This document shows, piece by piece, positions 6,813 to 13,759 of a stretch of DNA of 15,031 nucleotides. A model generated the notes under the pieces. It made no database searches, had not been told where the DNA came from, and saw nothing but the letters and a program-made list of their open reading frames with translations. Made by a program: the position numbers and the translations under genes. Source of the DNA: an uncultured Frankineae bacterium. Its GTDB lineage: Bacteria; Actinomycetota; Actinomycetes; Mycobacteriales; SCTD01. Position 1 is the stretch's first letter. Every line of letters begins with the position of its first letter. The stretch covers positions 1 to 15,031 of the forward strand of contig CADCUE010000057.1 in assembly GCA_902805805.1 (NCBI GenBank), written 5' to 3'.

Positions 6813-9121
6813 CGGGGCCGCCCCGACGACCGCGCCCGGCCGGCGAGCACCAGGCTGGCGATGCCCAGCGCCGCGACGGCCAGCACGGTGATCTCCCCCA
6901 GGGTGTCGAAGCCGCGGAAGTCCACGAGCACGACGTTGACGACGTTGCTCCCGCCGCCCTCGGGCAGGGCCCGGTCGAGGTAGGCCTGCGACGCCGGCGG
7001 CGCGGTGCGCGCCTGCCCGGCGACCAGCACGCCCACCGCGACGACCGTCCCCACGCACAGGGCGATCGCGAGCCGCAGGCCCTGCGAGGCGCGCGTGCCG
7101 TGCCGGGCGAAGCCCGCCGGCAGCCGCCGCAGGACGAGGACGAACAGCACGAGGGTGAGCGTCTCGACGAGGAACTGGGTCAGTGCCAGGTCCGGGCCGC
7201 CCTGCAGCACGAACAGCACCGCGACGCCGTAGCCGACCGCGCCGATCAGCAGCACGGCGGTGAACCGGCGGGAGGCGCGCGCCGTCGCGACGGCAGCCAC
7301 CGCGACGACGACCGCGACGACGACCTGCATCGGTCGGTCCCACGCGGTGAGGTCGGCGCTGAGGCGGGTCGCGCCGAGCAGCGCTGCGCCGGGCAGCAGG
7401 ACGACGGTCAGCAGCACCGTGCCCAGGTAGACCGGCAGCGAGCCGGTCTGCACCACCGCCGTGCTGCGCTGGGCGACCCGGTCGACGCCGGCGAGGGCGG
7501 CGTCGTAGCCGCGGTCGGCGTCGAGCGCGCCGAGGAGCCCCGACGCCCGTCGCTGCAGCGCGCGGACGGGCTCGCGCAGGACGAACAGCGCACCGCCGAG
7601 CACCAGGGTGAGCACGGACAGGCCCAGCGCCGCCGTGAAGCCGTGCCAGAGCGCGAGGTGCGCCACCTCGGCGCCCGGCTCGGCCGCGTAGGACGACGCG
7701 TACGCCGACACGAGCGGGTCGGCCAGCCCCGGCAGCAGGCCGAGGACGAGGCCGGCCGCGCCGAGGACCACCACCGGCGCCAGGAAGGCCGGCCCGGGGG
7801 TGTGCAGGACGGCTGTCGGCCGGAGGCCCGGCTTGCCGGCGAAGGCGCCCCACACGAAGCGCGCGCTGTAGGCGGCGGTGAGCACCGAGCCGAGGACCAC
7901 ACCGGCGAGGACGACCCGACCGCCCGGTCCTGCGTGCAGGAACGCCTCGTACGCCGCCTCCTTCGAGACGAAGCCGAGCAGGGGCGGAACGCCCGCCATG
8001 GACAGCGCGGCCAGAGCGGTCGCGGTCGCGAGCACGGGCAGGCGCCGTCCGAGGCCGGACAGCTCGCGCAGGTCACGCGTCCCCGTCGCGTGGTCGACGA
8101 CCCCCACGGACAGGAACAGCGTCGACTTGAACAGCCCGTGCGCCAGCAGCAGCGCAGCTCCGGCCAGCGCGGCGTCGCGGCTGCCGGCGCCGAGCAGCAC
8201 CATGAGGAAGCCCAGCTGGCTCACCGTCCCGAAGGCCAGCAGTCGCTTGAGGTCGTTCTGGCGCAGGGCCCGCCATCCGCCCGCGAGCATCGTGGCCAGG
8301 CCCACGGTCAGCACGAGCGGTCGCCACGGCGGGACGACGGCGAAGGCGGGCGCCAGCCGGGCGACCAGGTAGACGCCCGCCTTGACCATGGCGGCGGCGT
8401 GCAGGTAGGCCGACACCGGTGTGGGCGCCGCCATGGCCGCCGGCAGCCAGGGGTGGAAGGGCACCTGCGCGCTCTTGGTGAAGGCGCCCACGAGCACCAG
8501 GACGAGCGCGACGGCGACGGTCGTCCCGCGGGGCGGCTCGGCGAGGATCGCCGCCAGCGAGGCGGTGCCGGCCGCCTGCACCAGCAGGACGAGCCCGAGC
8601 AGCATCACCAGGCCGCCGAGCGTGGTGATCAGCAGCGCCTGCTGCGCGGCCCGGCGGCTGACGGACGACTCGTCGTCGAAGCCGATGAGCAGCCAGGAGG
8701 TGACGCTGGTCAGCTCCCAGAACACGTACAGCAGGAGCAGGTCGTCCGACAGGACCAGCCCCAGCATCGCGCCGGCGAAGGCGGTCAGGACGCCGGCGAA
8801 GCGCCCGAGGCCGCGCTGGTCGGGGGAGAAGTAGCGGGCGCAGTACAGGAACACCAGCGTGCCGACGCCCGACACGAGGCTGACCATGAGCAGCGCGAGC
8901 GGGTCGAGACGCAGGTCGAGGGTCAGCCCCAGACCGGGCACCCAGGAGGTCGTCGACGTGACCGGCCGGCCGGCGAGCACCTCGTCAGCGGACAGCGCCG
9001 CCCAGACGGCGGTGACCCCCGGCGCGACCGCGACGAGCAGGAAGACGCGCCGGCCCAGGTGCGCCGCCGCTGCCGGCGCGGCGAGCGCGAGCGCGAGGTG
9101 CAGGGCCAGCAGGGCGAGCAC
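6809..9121 (-). CDS. mnhA: Mrp Na+/H+ antiporter subunit A (NuoL-like with MBH-type C-terminal domain)
   Basis: A 770-residue polytopic protein, first gene of the Mrp operon. The NuoL-like part contains Glu136 in LYVFWELTSVTSWLLIG, Lys216 in GAFTKSAQVPFHPWLP, His241/Lys247 in SAYLHAAAMVKAGVYL, DLKRLLAF (290-297), and Lys332 in AHGLFKSTLFLSVG. These are the residues expected along the proton path. The C-terminal part has the DUF4040/MBH-type GGPDLALTQFLVETLTLVLF starting near residue 641 and NVVNVVLVDFRGFDTLGEI near 727. The start is GTG 9119-9121 with GGAGG at 9126-9130. The gene is divergent from the holin-like gene across a 266-bp control region. Na+/H+ exchange and pH homeostasis are the known family roles; ion preference here is not determined. 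Confidence 0.95.
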   Translation of the reverse strand: MLALLALHLALALAAPAAAAHLGRRVFLLVAVAPGVTAVWAALSADEVLAGRPVTSTTSWVPGLGLTLDLRLDPLALLMVSLVSGVGTLVFLYCARYFSPDQRGLGRFAGVLTAFAGAMLGLVLSDDLLLLYVFWELTSVTSWLLIGFDDESSVSRRAAQQALLITTLGGLVMLLGLVLLVQAAGTASLAAILAEPPRGTTVAVALVLVLVGAFTKSAQVPFHPWLPAAMAAPTPVSAYLHAAAMVKAGVYLVARLAPAFAVVPPWRPLVLTVGLATMLAGGWRALRQNDLKRLLAFGTVSQLGFLMVLLGAGSRDAALAGAALLLAHGLFKSTLFLSVGVVDHATGTRDLRELSGLGRRLPVLATATALAALSMAGVPPLLGFVSKEAAYEAFLHAGPGGRVVLAGVVLGSVLTAAYSARFVWGAFAGKPGLRPTAVLHTPGPAFLAPVVVLGAAGLVLGLLPGLADPLVSAYASSYAAEPGAEVAHLALWHGFTAALGLSVLTLVLGGALFVLREPVRALQRRASGLLGALDADRGYDAALAGVDRVAQRSTAVVQTGSLPVYLGTVLLTVVLLPGAALLGATRLSADLTAWDRPMQVVVAVVVAVAAVATARASRRFTAVLLIGAVGYGVAVLFVLQGGPDLALTQFLVETLTLVLFVLVLRRLPAGFARHGTRASQGLRLAIALCVGTVVAVGVLVAGQARTAPPASQAYLDRALPEGGGSNVVNVVLVDFRGFDTLGEITVLAVAALGIASLVLAGRARSSGRPR

Positions 9122-9240
9122 GACGCCTCCGGAGACGGCTGAGCGACTGACCTCGGCGCGGGCGCGCTCACGAGGCCGCCGACCAGGCTTCCCGGCACAC
9201 CGGGGACGAGGCTACCGGCACGGCCGACCCGTTCACCGCG

Positions 9241-9286
9241 CACGAGGCGGCTGCAGGCTCGAGGGCACCGGCCGGCACGCCTCGTG
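9241..9286. repeat. 9-bp inverted repeat in the Mrp/holin divergent region
   Basis: CACGAGGCG (9241-9249) and CGCCTCGTG (9278-9286) are perfect inverse complements separated by 28 bp. It could be a regulator-binding dyad or a hairpin in the leader of the holin-like gene. With this GC content a match of this length in 266 bp has a substantial chance of being random, so it is only a candidate. Confidence 0.25.
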
Positions 9287-9309
9287 TCAGCGCGGTGCGG
9301 CCCGGGTAG
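9284..9309 (+). promoter_or_regulatory. Possible SigB-family (general stress) promoter for the holin-like gene
   Basis: GTGT (9284-9287), 16 bp, then GGGTAG (9304-9309) resembles the GTTT-N14-16-GGGTA consensus of actinobacterial SigB-type sigma factors, with one mismatch in the -35 part. It lies about 80 bp upstream of the GTG start at 9388. It overlaps the right arm of the inverted repeat. This is a short motif match by eye. Confidence 0.3.
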
Positions 9310-9387
9310 TGCCGGTGCGAGCCCCGGACCAGCTGGACCGGGCAGGACCGACGCCGGGACGCCCGGCGGCCGCGAGGAGGACGTGCA

Positions 9388-9822
9388 GTGACCACCACCA
9401 GCGTGAAGAGCGCAGGGACCGGCCCGAGCAGCTCGGGCAACGGCGAGAAGAGCCTGGGCGAGCTGGTCGCGACGGCCACGAAGGACCTGTCCGTGCTGGT
9501 GCAGCAGGAGATCGCGCTCGCCAAGACGGAGATCAAGAAGGAGGTCGCGCACGCCGGCAAGGGCGCCGGCATGTTCGGCGGAGCCGGGCTCACCGGGCTG
9601 TTCGCGCTGATCTTCCTGTCGATCGCCGCCGCCTACGGGATCAGCTGGCTCGGGATCCCCCTCGGCTGGGGCTTCTTCGTCGTCGGCATGCTCTACCTCA
9701 TCGTCGCCGCCGTGCTCGCCCTGCTCGGCAAGAAGCAGATCAGCAAGGTCGGACCTCCCGCCAAGACGATCGCGACGGTCAAGGACGACGTCGCGTGGGC
9801 CAAGCACCCGACCCGCGCCTGA
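9388..9822 (+). CDS. Phage-holin-superfamily (holin 3_6 / DUF1469) membrane protein, Rv3669-like
   Basis: A 144-residue protein. The N-terminal 20 residues are Ser/Gly-rich and polar. Next comes an amphipathic segment (about 22-57, GELVATATKDLSVLVQQEI, then ALAKTEIKKE) and two membrane helices (about 62-84 and 90-113). The tail is charged and soluble. This layout is typical of the actinobacterial 'phage holin family protein' class, which is chromosomal and not evidence of a prophage; its function is unknown. The start is GTG 9388 with GAGGAGG at 9374-9380, 7 nt away. The position upstream of an EphE-like hydrolase and a convergent MarP gene matches Rv3669 in M. tuberculosis, as recalled. Confidence 0.85.
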   Translation: MTTTSVKSAGTGPSSSGNGEKSLGELVATATKDLSVLVQQEIALAKTEIKKEVAHAGKGAGMFGGAGLTGLFALIFLSIAAAYGISWLGIPLGWGFFVVGMLYLIVAAVLALLGKKQISKVGPPAKTIATVKDDVAWAKHPTRA

Positions 9823-9861
9823 CCCCGTGCCCGGTGCGGCCGGTCCTCCGGACCCGCTGAC

Positions 9862-9867
9862 TACCCT
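9862..9867 (+). promoter_or_regulatory. -10 element TACCCT placed for a leaderless ephE-like transcript
   Basis: TACCCT ends 6 nt before the ATG at 9874, the spacing expected when transcription starts at the first base of the codon. No purine-rich ribosome-binding site precedes the ATG. The same geometry occurs at marP and nth in this window. Confidence 0.5.
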
Positions 9868-9873
9868 CGCCGC

Positions 9874-10791
9874 ATGCCGGTCGAGGAGTCGTCCCTCCTC
9901 CTGACCGGCTCCTGGCGGCACCGGGACGTCACCGCCAACGGCGCCCGCTTCCACGTCGCCGAGTGCGGACCCGTCGACGGTCCGCTGGTGCTGCTGCTGC
10001 ACGGCTTCCCGCAGTTCTGGTGGGCCTGGCGCGACCAGCTCGTCGCGCTCGGGGAGGCGGGGTTCCGCGCGGTCGCGCCCGACCTGCGCGGCTACGGCGC
10101 GTCGGACCACCCGCCACGCGGCTACGACGCCTACACGCTGTCCTCGGACGTCGCGGGCATGGTGCGGGCCCTCGGGGCGCGCGACGCCCTGCTGGTCGGT
10201 CACGACTGGGGCGGCGTCCTGGCGTGGACCGTCGCGACCCTGCACCCGCGCGTCGTGTCCCGCCTCGCGGTGCTCGGCATGCCGCACCCGCTGCGGCTGC
10301 GCGAAGCGCTCCTGCACGACCCGCGGCAGCTGCGGGCCTGCGCCTGCATCGCGTTCTTCCAGCTGCCGCGGGCACCCGAGGCGCGCCTGCGGCGGGCGGA
10401 CGGCGCGTACGTCGCGGAGCTGCTGCGCCGCTGGGGCGGGCCGGGCTTCCCGGACGCCGCCGACGAGGCGCGCTACCGCGCGGCGATGCAGGTGCCGGGC
10501 GTCGCCCACTGCTCGATGGAGTGGTACCGGTGGGCGGTCCGGTCGCGCACCCGCCCGAGCGGGTGGCGCTTCCTGCGGCTGCTGGAGCGCGGCGTCGGCG
10601 TGCCCACCGTCCAGCTCCACGGCGCGGCGGACACCTTCCTGCTGCCCAGGACGGCGCACGGCTCGGGCGCCTTTGTCGAGGCGCCGTACGAGCTGCAGGT
10701 GCTCGACGAGGTCGGGCACTTCCCGCACGAGGAGGCGTCCGACCACGTCAGCGCGGTGCTGGTCGCGCACGCCCGCGGCGAGCTGCTGTGA
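9874..10791 (+). CDS. Alpha/beta-fold hydrolase, epoxide hydrolase (EphE)-like
   Basis: A 305-residue soluble alpha/beta hydrolase. HGFP (43-46) forms the oxyanion site. GHDWGG places the nucleophile at Asp111. Asp253 in HGAADTF and His282 in GHFPHEE complete the triad. An aspartate nucleophile fits epoxide hydrolases and haloalkane dehalogenases. One cap-domain tyrosine is visible (Tyr218 in MEWYRW). The other lid tyrosine, normally five residues before the Q of the FxQxP-type motif, aligns by eye with Cys158 in ACIAFFQLP, so true epoxide hydrolysis is uncertain. Position matches ephE (Rv3670) of M. tuberculosis. It lies 51 bp after the holin-like gene and has its own leaderless-type -10. 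Its stop overlaps the DUF309 start (GTGA). Confidence 0.85.
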   Translation: MPVEESSLLLTGSWRHRDVTANGARFHVAECGPVDGPLVLLLHGFPQFWWAWRDQLVALGEAGFRAVAPDLRGYGASDHPPRGYDAYTLSSDVAGMVRALGARDALLVGHDWGGVLAWTVATLHPRVVSRLAVLGMPHPLRLREALLHDPRQLRACACIAFFQLPRAPEARLRRADGAYVAELLRRWGGPGFPDAADEARYRAAMQVPGVAHCSMEWYRWAVRSRTRPSGWRFLRLLERGVGVPTVQLHGAADTFLLPRTAHGSGAFVEAPYELQVLDEVGHFPHEEASDHVSAVLVAHARGELL

Positions 10792-11219
10792 GCGTGCGGC
10801 GCGGCCGTGACGCCGCCGGCCGGCCGGTCCCGGCCGACTCGCCCGAGGCGGTCGAGCCGCTGCCGGAGGAGGCGCTGCCGCCGGTCGAGGCCGTGGCGCT
10901 GGCCCGCGACCTGCTGGCGCGCGGCCGGCCCTTCTTCGCGCACGACGTGCTCGAAGCCGCCTGGAAGGCCGCGCCGGCCGAGGAGCGGGCGCTGTGGCAG
11001 GGGCTGGCGCAGGTGTGCGTCGGCCTGACGCACCTGCAGCGCGGCAACCCGGTCGGCGGCGCACGCCTGCTGCGCCGTGGAGCAGACCGGCTCGACGAGC
11101 ACCGCGCGACCCGGCCCGGGCCGGCCTACGGCGTGGACGTGGACCGGGTCGTGCGCTCGGCGCGCACCCGCGCGGACGCGGTGGAGGCCGGCGAGCCGGG
11201 CCCCGCGCTGGAGCTGTAG
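10788..11219 (+). CDS. DUF309 family protein
   Basis: A 143-residue small soluble protein. After a disordered, Pro/Glu-rich first 35 residues it shows RPFFAHDVLEAAWKAA (about 48-63), ALWQGLAQVCVGLTHLQRGN (about 69-88) and GGARLLRRGADRL. This is the DUF309 helical signature: F/H-D/E-x-LE-x-W, QGL-x-Q, H-x-x-R-GN. The family has no established function. The GTG at 10788 is in frame and overlaps the hydrolase TGA by 4 nt (GTGA), so translation is probably coupled and the two proteins may act together. It converges on marP with only 10 bp between stops. Its first helix has His-Asp where many members have His-Glu. Confidence 0.82.
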   Translation: MSVRRGRDAAGRPVPADSPEAVEPLPEEALPPVEAVALARDLLARGRPFFAHDVLEAAWKAAPAEERALWQGLAQVCVGLTHLQRGNPVGGARLLRRGADRLDEHRATRPGPAYGVDVDRVVRSARTRADAVEAGEPGPALEL

Positions 11220-11229
11220 GCGGCCGCGG

Positions 11230-12417
11230 TCAGCCACAGGTGCGGGTGTCCACCCGCGTCTCGCGCCCGACCGCCTCCCGCGCCGACTCGTCGACCTCGT
11301 CCCAGGTCAGGACGTACCCGATGGTCCGGTCGTCGGCGGCCGCGGCGAACACGACGCCGAGCACGCGTCCGGTCCGGTCGATCAGCGGTCCGCCGGAGTT
11401 GCCCTGCCGCACGGTGCCCCTGACCGAGTAGATCTCCCGGACGACCGTCTCCTCCTGGTAGATGTCCTGGCCCCGCGCCTCCTGCGTCCGGATCACCCGT
11501 GCCGGGTCCGGGCGGAACGGCCCGTCCTGCGGGTAGCCCACGACGATGGCGTCCGCACCGGGCCGCGCCGGCTCGGGAGCAGCGGCCAGCGCCGGTCGGC
11601 GCAGCCCCTCCACGGCCAGCACGGCGATGTCGCGCGCCGGGTCGAACAGCACCACCCGCGCCGGCAGCCGGCGGCCGTCGACCTCGACCTCGGGCTCGCG
11701 CACCCCGGCGACGACGTGGGCGTTGGTCATGACCCGCTCGGGGGCGTAGACGAAACCGCTGCCCTCGATGCGCCGCCGGCACGACGCGGCGACGCCGGTG
11801 ATCTTCAGGACGCTGGGCTCCACCTCGACGACGACCGGGTCGGCCGCGAGCCGGGCGTCGGGAGGCGGGACCCGCGCCTCGTCCACGGGCTGCAGGTCGC
11901 TGAACACCTCGGGGAAGCCGCGTCCGCTGATGAGGGTGCGGAAGTCCGAGAACAAGCGCAGACCGGCCTGCGGCACGAGCCCGTCGACGGTCGTCATGAC
12001 CACCGACCGCCGGACCTGGGAGGCCAGCGAGGTGTACGGCGAGGAGGCCACGGCGCGACCGACCAGCCAGGCCACGAGCAGCAGGCTGATCACGCTGACC
12101 GCGGCGCCGCCCAGGGCGTCGAGCTGGCGCGCCGGCCGCCAGGTCAGCCGCCGCCGGAGGGCTCCGCCGACCAGGGTGGCGAGCAGCTGGCCGAGCGTCG
12201 CGGTGACGAAGACGACGGCCAGCCCGACGACCGCACGCGGGAACGGCACCAGGGGCTCGAGCTCGGCGATCCGCGGCGCCATCCGCGCGCCGAGCAGTCC
12301 GCCGCCGAGGAAGCCGACGAACGACAGCGAGCCCATGACGAAGCCCTGCCGGTAGCCGGACAGCGCGAACAGCACGCCGACGGCGACCAGCGCGACGTCG
12401 AGCGCGTTGCCGGGCAC
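11230..12417 (-). CDS. marP: MarP-type membrane-anchored serine protease (CvpA domain + trypsin-like domain)
   Basis: A 395-residue protein. The N-terminal CvpA-like domain has about four membrane helices (residues 5-20, 28-46, 61-84 and 102-121). The extracytoplasmic chymotrypsin-like domain has His234 (TNAHVV), Asp263 (DPARDIAVLAV) and Ser341 (RQGNSGGP). Cys213 and Cys394 match the disulfide known in M. tuberculosis MarP (Rv3671c; triad near 235/264/343, disulfide 214-395 as recalled), so residue numbering is almost identical. MarP homologues maintain intrabacterial pH and resist acid and oxidative stress by cleaving envelope proteins. The GTG start at 12415-12417 lacks a ribosome-binding site but follows a -10 at leaderless spacing. 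It lies downstream of the NUDIX gene by 38 bp. Confidence 0.94.
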   Translation of the reverse strand: MPGNALDVALVAVGVLFALSGYRQGFVMGSLSFVGFLGGGLLGARMAPRIAELEPLVPFPRAVVGLAVVFVTATLGQLLATLVGGALRRRLTWRPARQLDALGGAAVSVISLLLVAWLVGRAVASSPYTSLASQVRRSVVMTTVDGLVPQAGLRLFSDFRTLISGRGFPEVFSDLQPVDEARVPPPDARLAADPVVVEVEPSVLKITGVAASCRRRIEGSGFVYAPERVMTNAHVVAGVREPEVEVDGRRLPARVVLFDPARDIAVLAVEGLRRPALAAAPEPARPGADAIVVGYPQDGPFRPDPARVIRTQEARGQDIYQEETVVREIYSVRGTVRQGNSGGPLIDRTGRVLGVVFAAAADDRTIGYVLTWDEVDESAREAVGRETRVDTRTCG

Positions 12418-12423
12418 TGCCCG

Positions 12424-12429
12424 AACCTA
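12424..12429 (-). promoter_or_regulatory. -10 element TAGGTT placed for a leaderless marP transcript
   Basis: On the minus strand TAGGTT is followed by exactly 6 nt (CGGGCA) and then the marP GTG. There is no Shine-Dalgarno sequence. The element falls in the 38-bp gap after the NUDIX gene, so marP can be expressed independently of the nth operon. Confidence 0.5.
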
Positions 12430-12438
12430 GGCGACGCC

Positions 12439-12454
12439 GGCCGGTGCGCCGGCC
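12439..12454 (-). terminator. Hairpin directly after the NUDIX gene, upstream of the marP promoter
   Basis: GGCCGG (12439-12444) and CCGGCC (12449-12454) pair around a TGCG loop. The hairpin begins 1 nt after the NUDIX stop on the minus strand. It has no T-run. It could end the nth-tlpA-NUDIX transcript just before the marP start signal; the stem is short, so this is tentative. Confidence 0.35.
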
Positions 12455-12455
12455 C

Positions 12456-13169
12456 TCACGGTCGCTGTCCGTCCTCGGCGGCGGGCGTCCCGACCGGGTA
12501 GGTGGCACCGCGTCGGGCCAGCCGGACCGTCTGCTCGTCGAGCGGACGGTGCCGGTCGCGGTCCCACGGCAGCTCCCAGCCGCCGAGCGCCAGCAGCCGG
12601 TCCAGCAGTCCGGCGGTGAAGCCCCACACCAGCATGCTGCGCACCTCGAAGGCCGGTCCGATCCAGCCGCTGGGGTGCGTCACCTGCGTGCGGGACGCCG
12701 GGTCGACGAGCTCGGCGACGGGCACCCGCGCGACGGCGGCCACCTCACCGGCGTCGACCGCGTCCACCGGGTGGGGGCTGCGCCACCAGGCGACGACCGG
12801 GTGGACGACGAAGCCGGACGGCGGCAGCCACAGCGCCGGCAGCACGCCCAGCACCTCGACGGTGCGCGGATCGAGGCCGACCTCCTCGGCGGCCTCGCGC
12901 AGCGCCGCCGTGACCGGTCCGTCGCCGGACGGGTCGCCGTCCTCCGGGTCGAGGGCGCCGCCGGGGAAGGCGGGCTGGCCGGCGTGCGAGCGCATCGTGT
13001 GGGCGCGCTCGATGAGCAGGACGTCCGGCCCGAGCTCCCCGTCGCCGAACAGCACGAGCACTGCCGAGTGGCGTCCGCCGGTGGCGGGGGGCGCGAAGCG
13101 GCTGAGCTGGTCGACCGTCACGTGCGGCAGCGCCTCGACGAGCTGCCCGAGCCAGGCCGGGACCGTCAC
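12456..13169 (-). CDS. NUDIX hydrolase, CoA pyrophosphatase (NudL/UPF0035) type
   Basis: A 237-residue NUDIX enzyme. The CoA-pyrophosphatase motif precedes the NUDIX box: LLIERAHTMRSHAGQPAFPGG (51-71). The box itself ends in ALREAAEEVGL (89-99) with metal-binding Glu92, Glu95 and Glu96. LPPSGFVVHPVVAW (115-128) follows, also typical. The family cleaves CoA and CoA derivatives to 4'-phosphopantetheine and 3',5'-ADP. The stretch between FPGG and ALRE is about five residues longer than in E. coli NudL as I recall it. The GTG at 13167-13169 overlaps the thioredoxin-gene stop (GTGA). It is third in the nth-tlpA-NUDIX unit and matches Rv3672c in position. Confidence 0.9.
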   Translation of the reverse strand: MTVPAWLGQLVEALPHVTVDQLSRFAPPATGGRHSAVLVLFGDGELGPDVLLIERAHTMRSHAGQPAFPGGALDPEDGDPSGDGPVTAALREAAEEVGLDPRTVEVLGVLPALWLPPSGFVVHPVVAWWRSPHPVDAVDAGEVAAVARVPVAELVDPASRTQVTHPSGWIGPAFEVRSMLVWGFTAGLLDRLLALGGWELPWDRDRHRPLDEQTVRLARRGATYPVGTPAAEDGQRP

Positions 13170-13759
13170 AGCCGCACGCCCAGGTGCTCGGCGACGAGGG
13201 TCTCGAGCTCGGCGAGGTCGCGGAACGCCCCGCTGCGGGTGTGCACCACCGCGCCCTGCGCGTCGAGGAAGACGGTGACGGGCGGACCGGGCGGGAAGGC
13301 CCGCAGCACCTCGCCGTCGTCGTCGACCACGCTGGGGTAGCGCATGCCGAAGTCGGCGCTGAACGCCAGCCCCCGGGCGACGACGTCGGTGGTCAGCACG
13401 CCGACCAGCCCCACCCGGTCGCCGGCCCGCTCGTGGAACGCGACCAGCTCGGGGACCTCGTCGGCGCAGGGAGCGCACCAGGTGGCCCAGACGTTGACCA
13501 GCGTCGGACGGCCGGGCGCGGCGGACCGCAGCTCGACGTCCGGGCCGCCGCCCAGGCAGGGCAGGACCAGGTCCGGCAGCGAGGGGCCCAGCCCGGTCGG
13601 GCACCGCTCGAGGTCGGCCGCGGCGCGCAGCGAGGCGACGTCGGGTCCCTGCGCCGCCGGAGCGGGGCGCTGCTCGCGCAGGGCGAGGGCGGCCAGCAGC
13701 AGCACGACGATGCCGACCACCGCCCACCACTGCGACGGCCGGAGCACGCCCGCCCTCAC
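13166..13759 (-). CDS. TlpA-like membrane-anchored thioredoxin-fold protein
   Basis: A 197-residue protein with one N-terminal membrane anchor (about 11-27). An Ala/Pro linker follows, then a thioredoxin fold facing outside the membrane. [17 protein letters not shown] gives the redox pair Cys95-Cys98, and Pro160 in GPPVTVFLD is the cis-proline. Two further cysteines, Cys53 and Cys68, lie before the fold and could form a structural disulfide. The GTG start at 13757-13759 overlaps the nth stop (GTGA), so translation is coupled; the frame upstream is shadow of nth. The position matches Rv3673c. A role in extracytoplasmic thiol-disulfide exchange is the family expectation; the substrate is unknown. 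Confidence 0.88.
   Translation of the reverse strand: MRAGVLRPSQWWAVVGIVVLLLAALALREQRPAPAAQGPDVASLRAAADLERCPTGLGPSLPDLVLPCLGGGPDVELRSAAPGRPTLVNVWATWCAPCADEVPELVAFHERAGDRVGLVGVLTTDVVARGLAFSADFGMRYPSVVDDDGEVLRAFPPGPPVTVFLDAQGAVVHTRSGAFRDLAELETLVAEHLGVRL

Larger units (their letters stand above)
9122..9387. other. Divergent control region between the Mrp operon and the holin-like gene
   Basis: This 266-bp stretch has no convincing gene and is the largest intergenic space in the window. It must hold promoters for the seven-gene Mrp operon (leftward) and the holin-like gene (rightward). It contains a GTGT-N16-GGGTAG element and a 9-bp inverted repeat, each listed separately. No strong housekeeping -35/-10 pair was found for the Mrp direction. 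No riboswitch fold was recognised. Confidence 0.6.

Noticed and set aside
7100..9142. A 680-residue open frame on the + strand opposite mnhA
   Set aside because: Same Gln/Arg/Glu/Gly-rich shadow composition; the opposite strand encodes a clear MnhA with conserved residues.
9168..9593. A 141-residue minus-strand frame over the divergent region and the holin-like gene
   Set aside because: It overlaps a well-supported gene antisense, has mixed composition and no motif, and would occupy the Mrp promoter region.
9388..9822. Holin-family hit as a sign of a prophage
   Set aside because: No lysin, integrase, structural phage genes or att-like repeats. This family is a normal chromosomal gene next to ephE/marP in actinobacteria.
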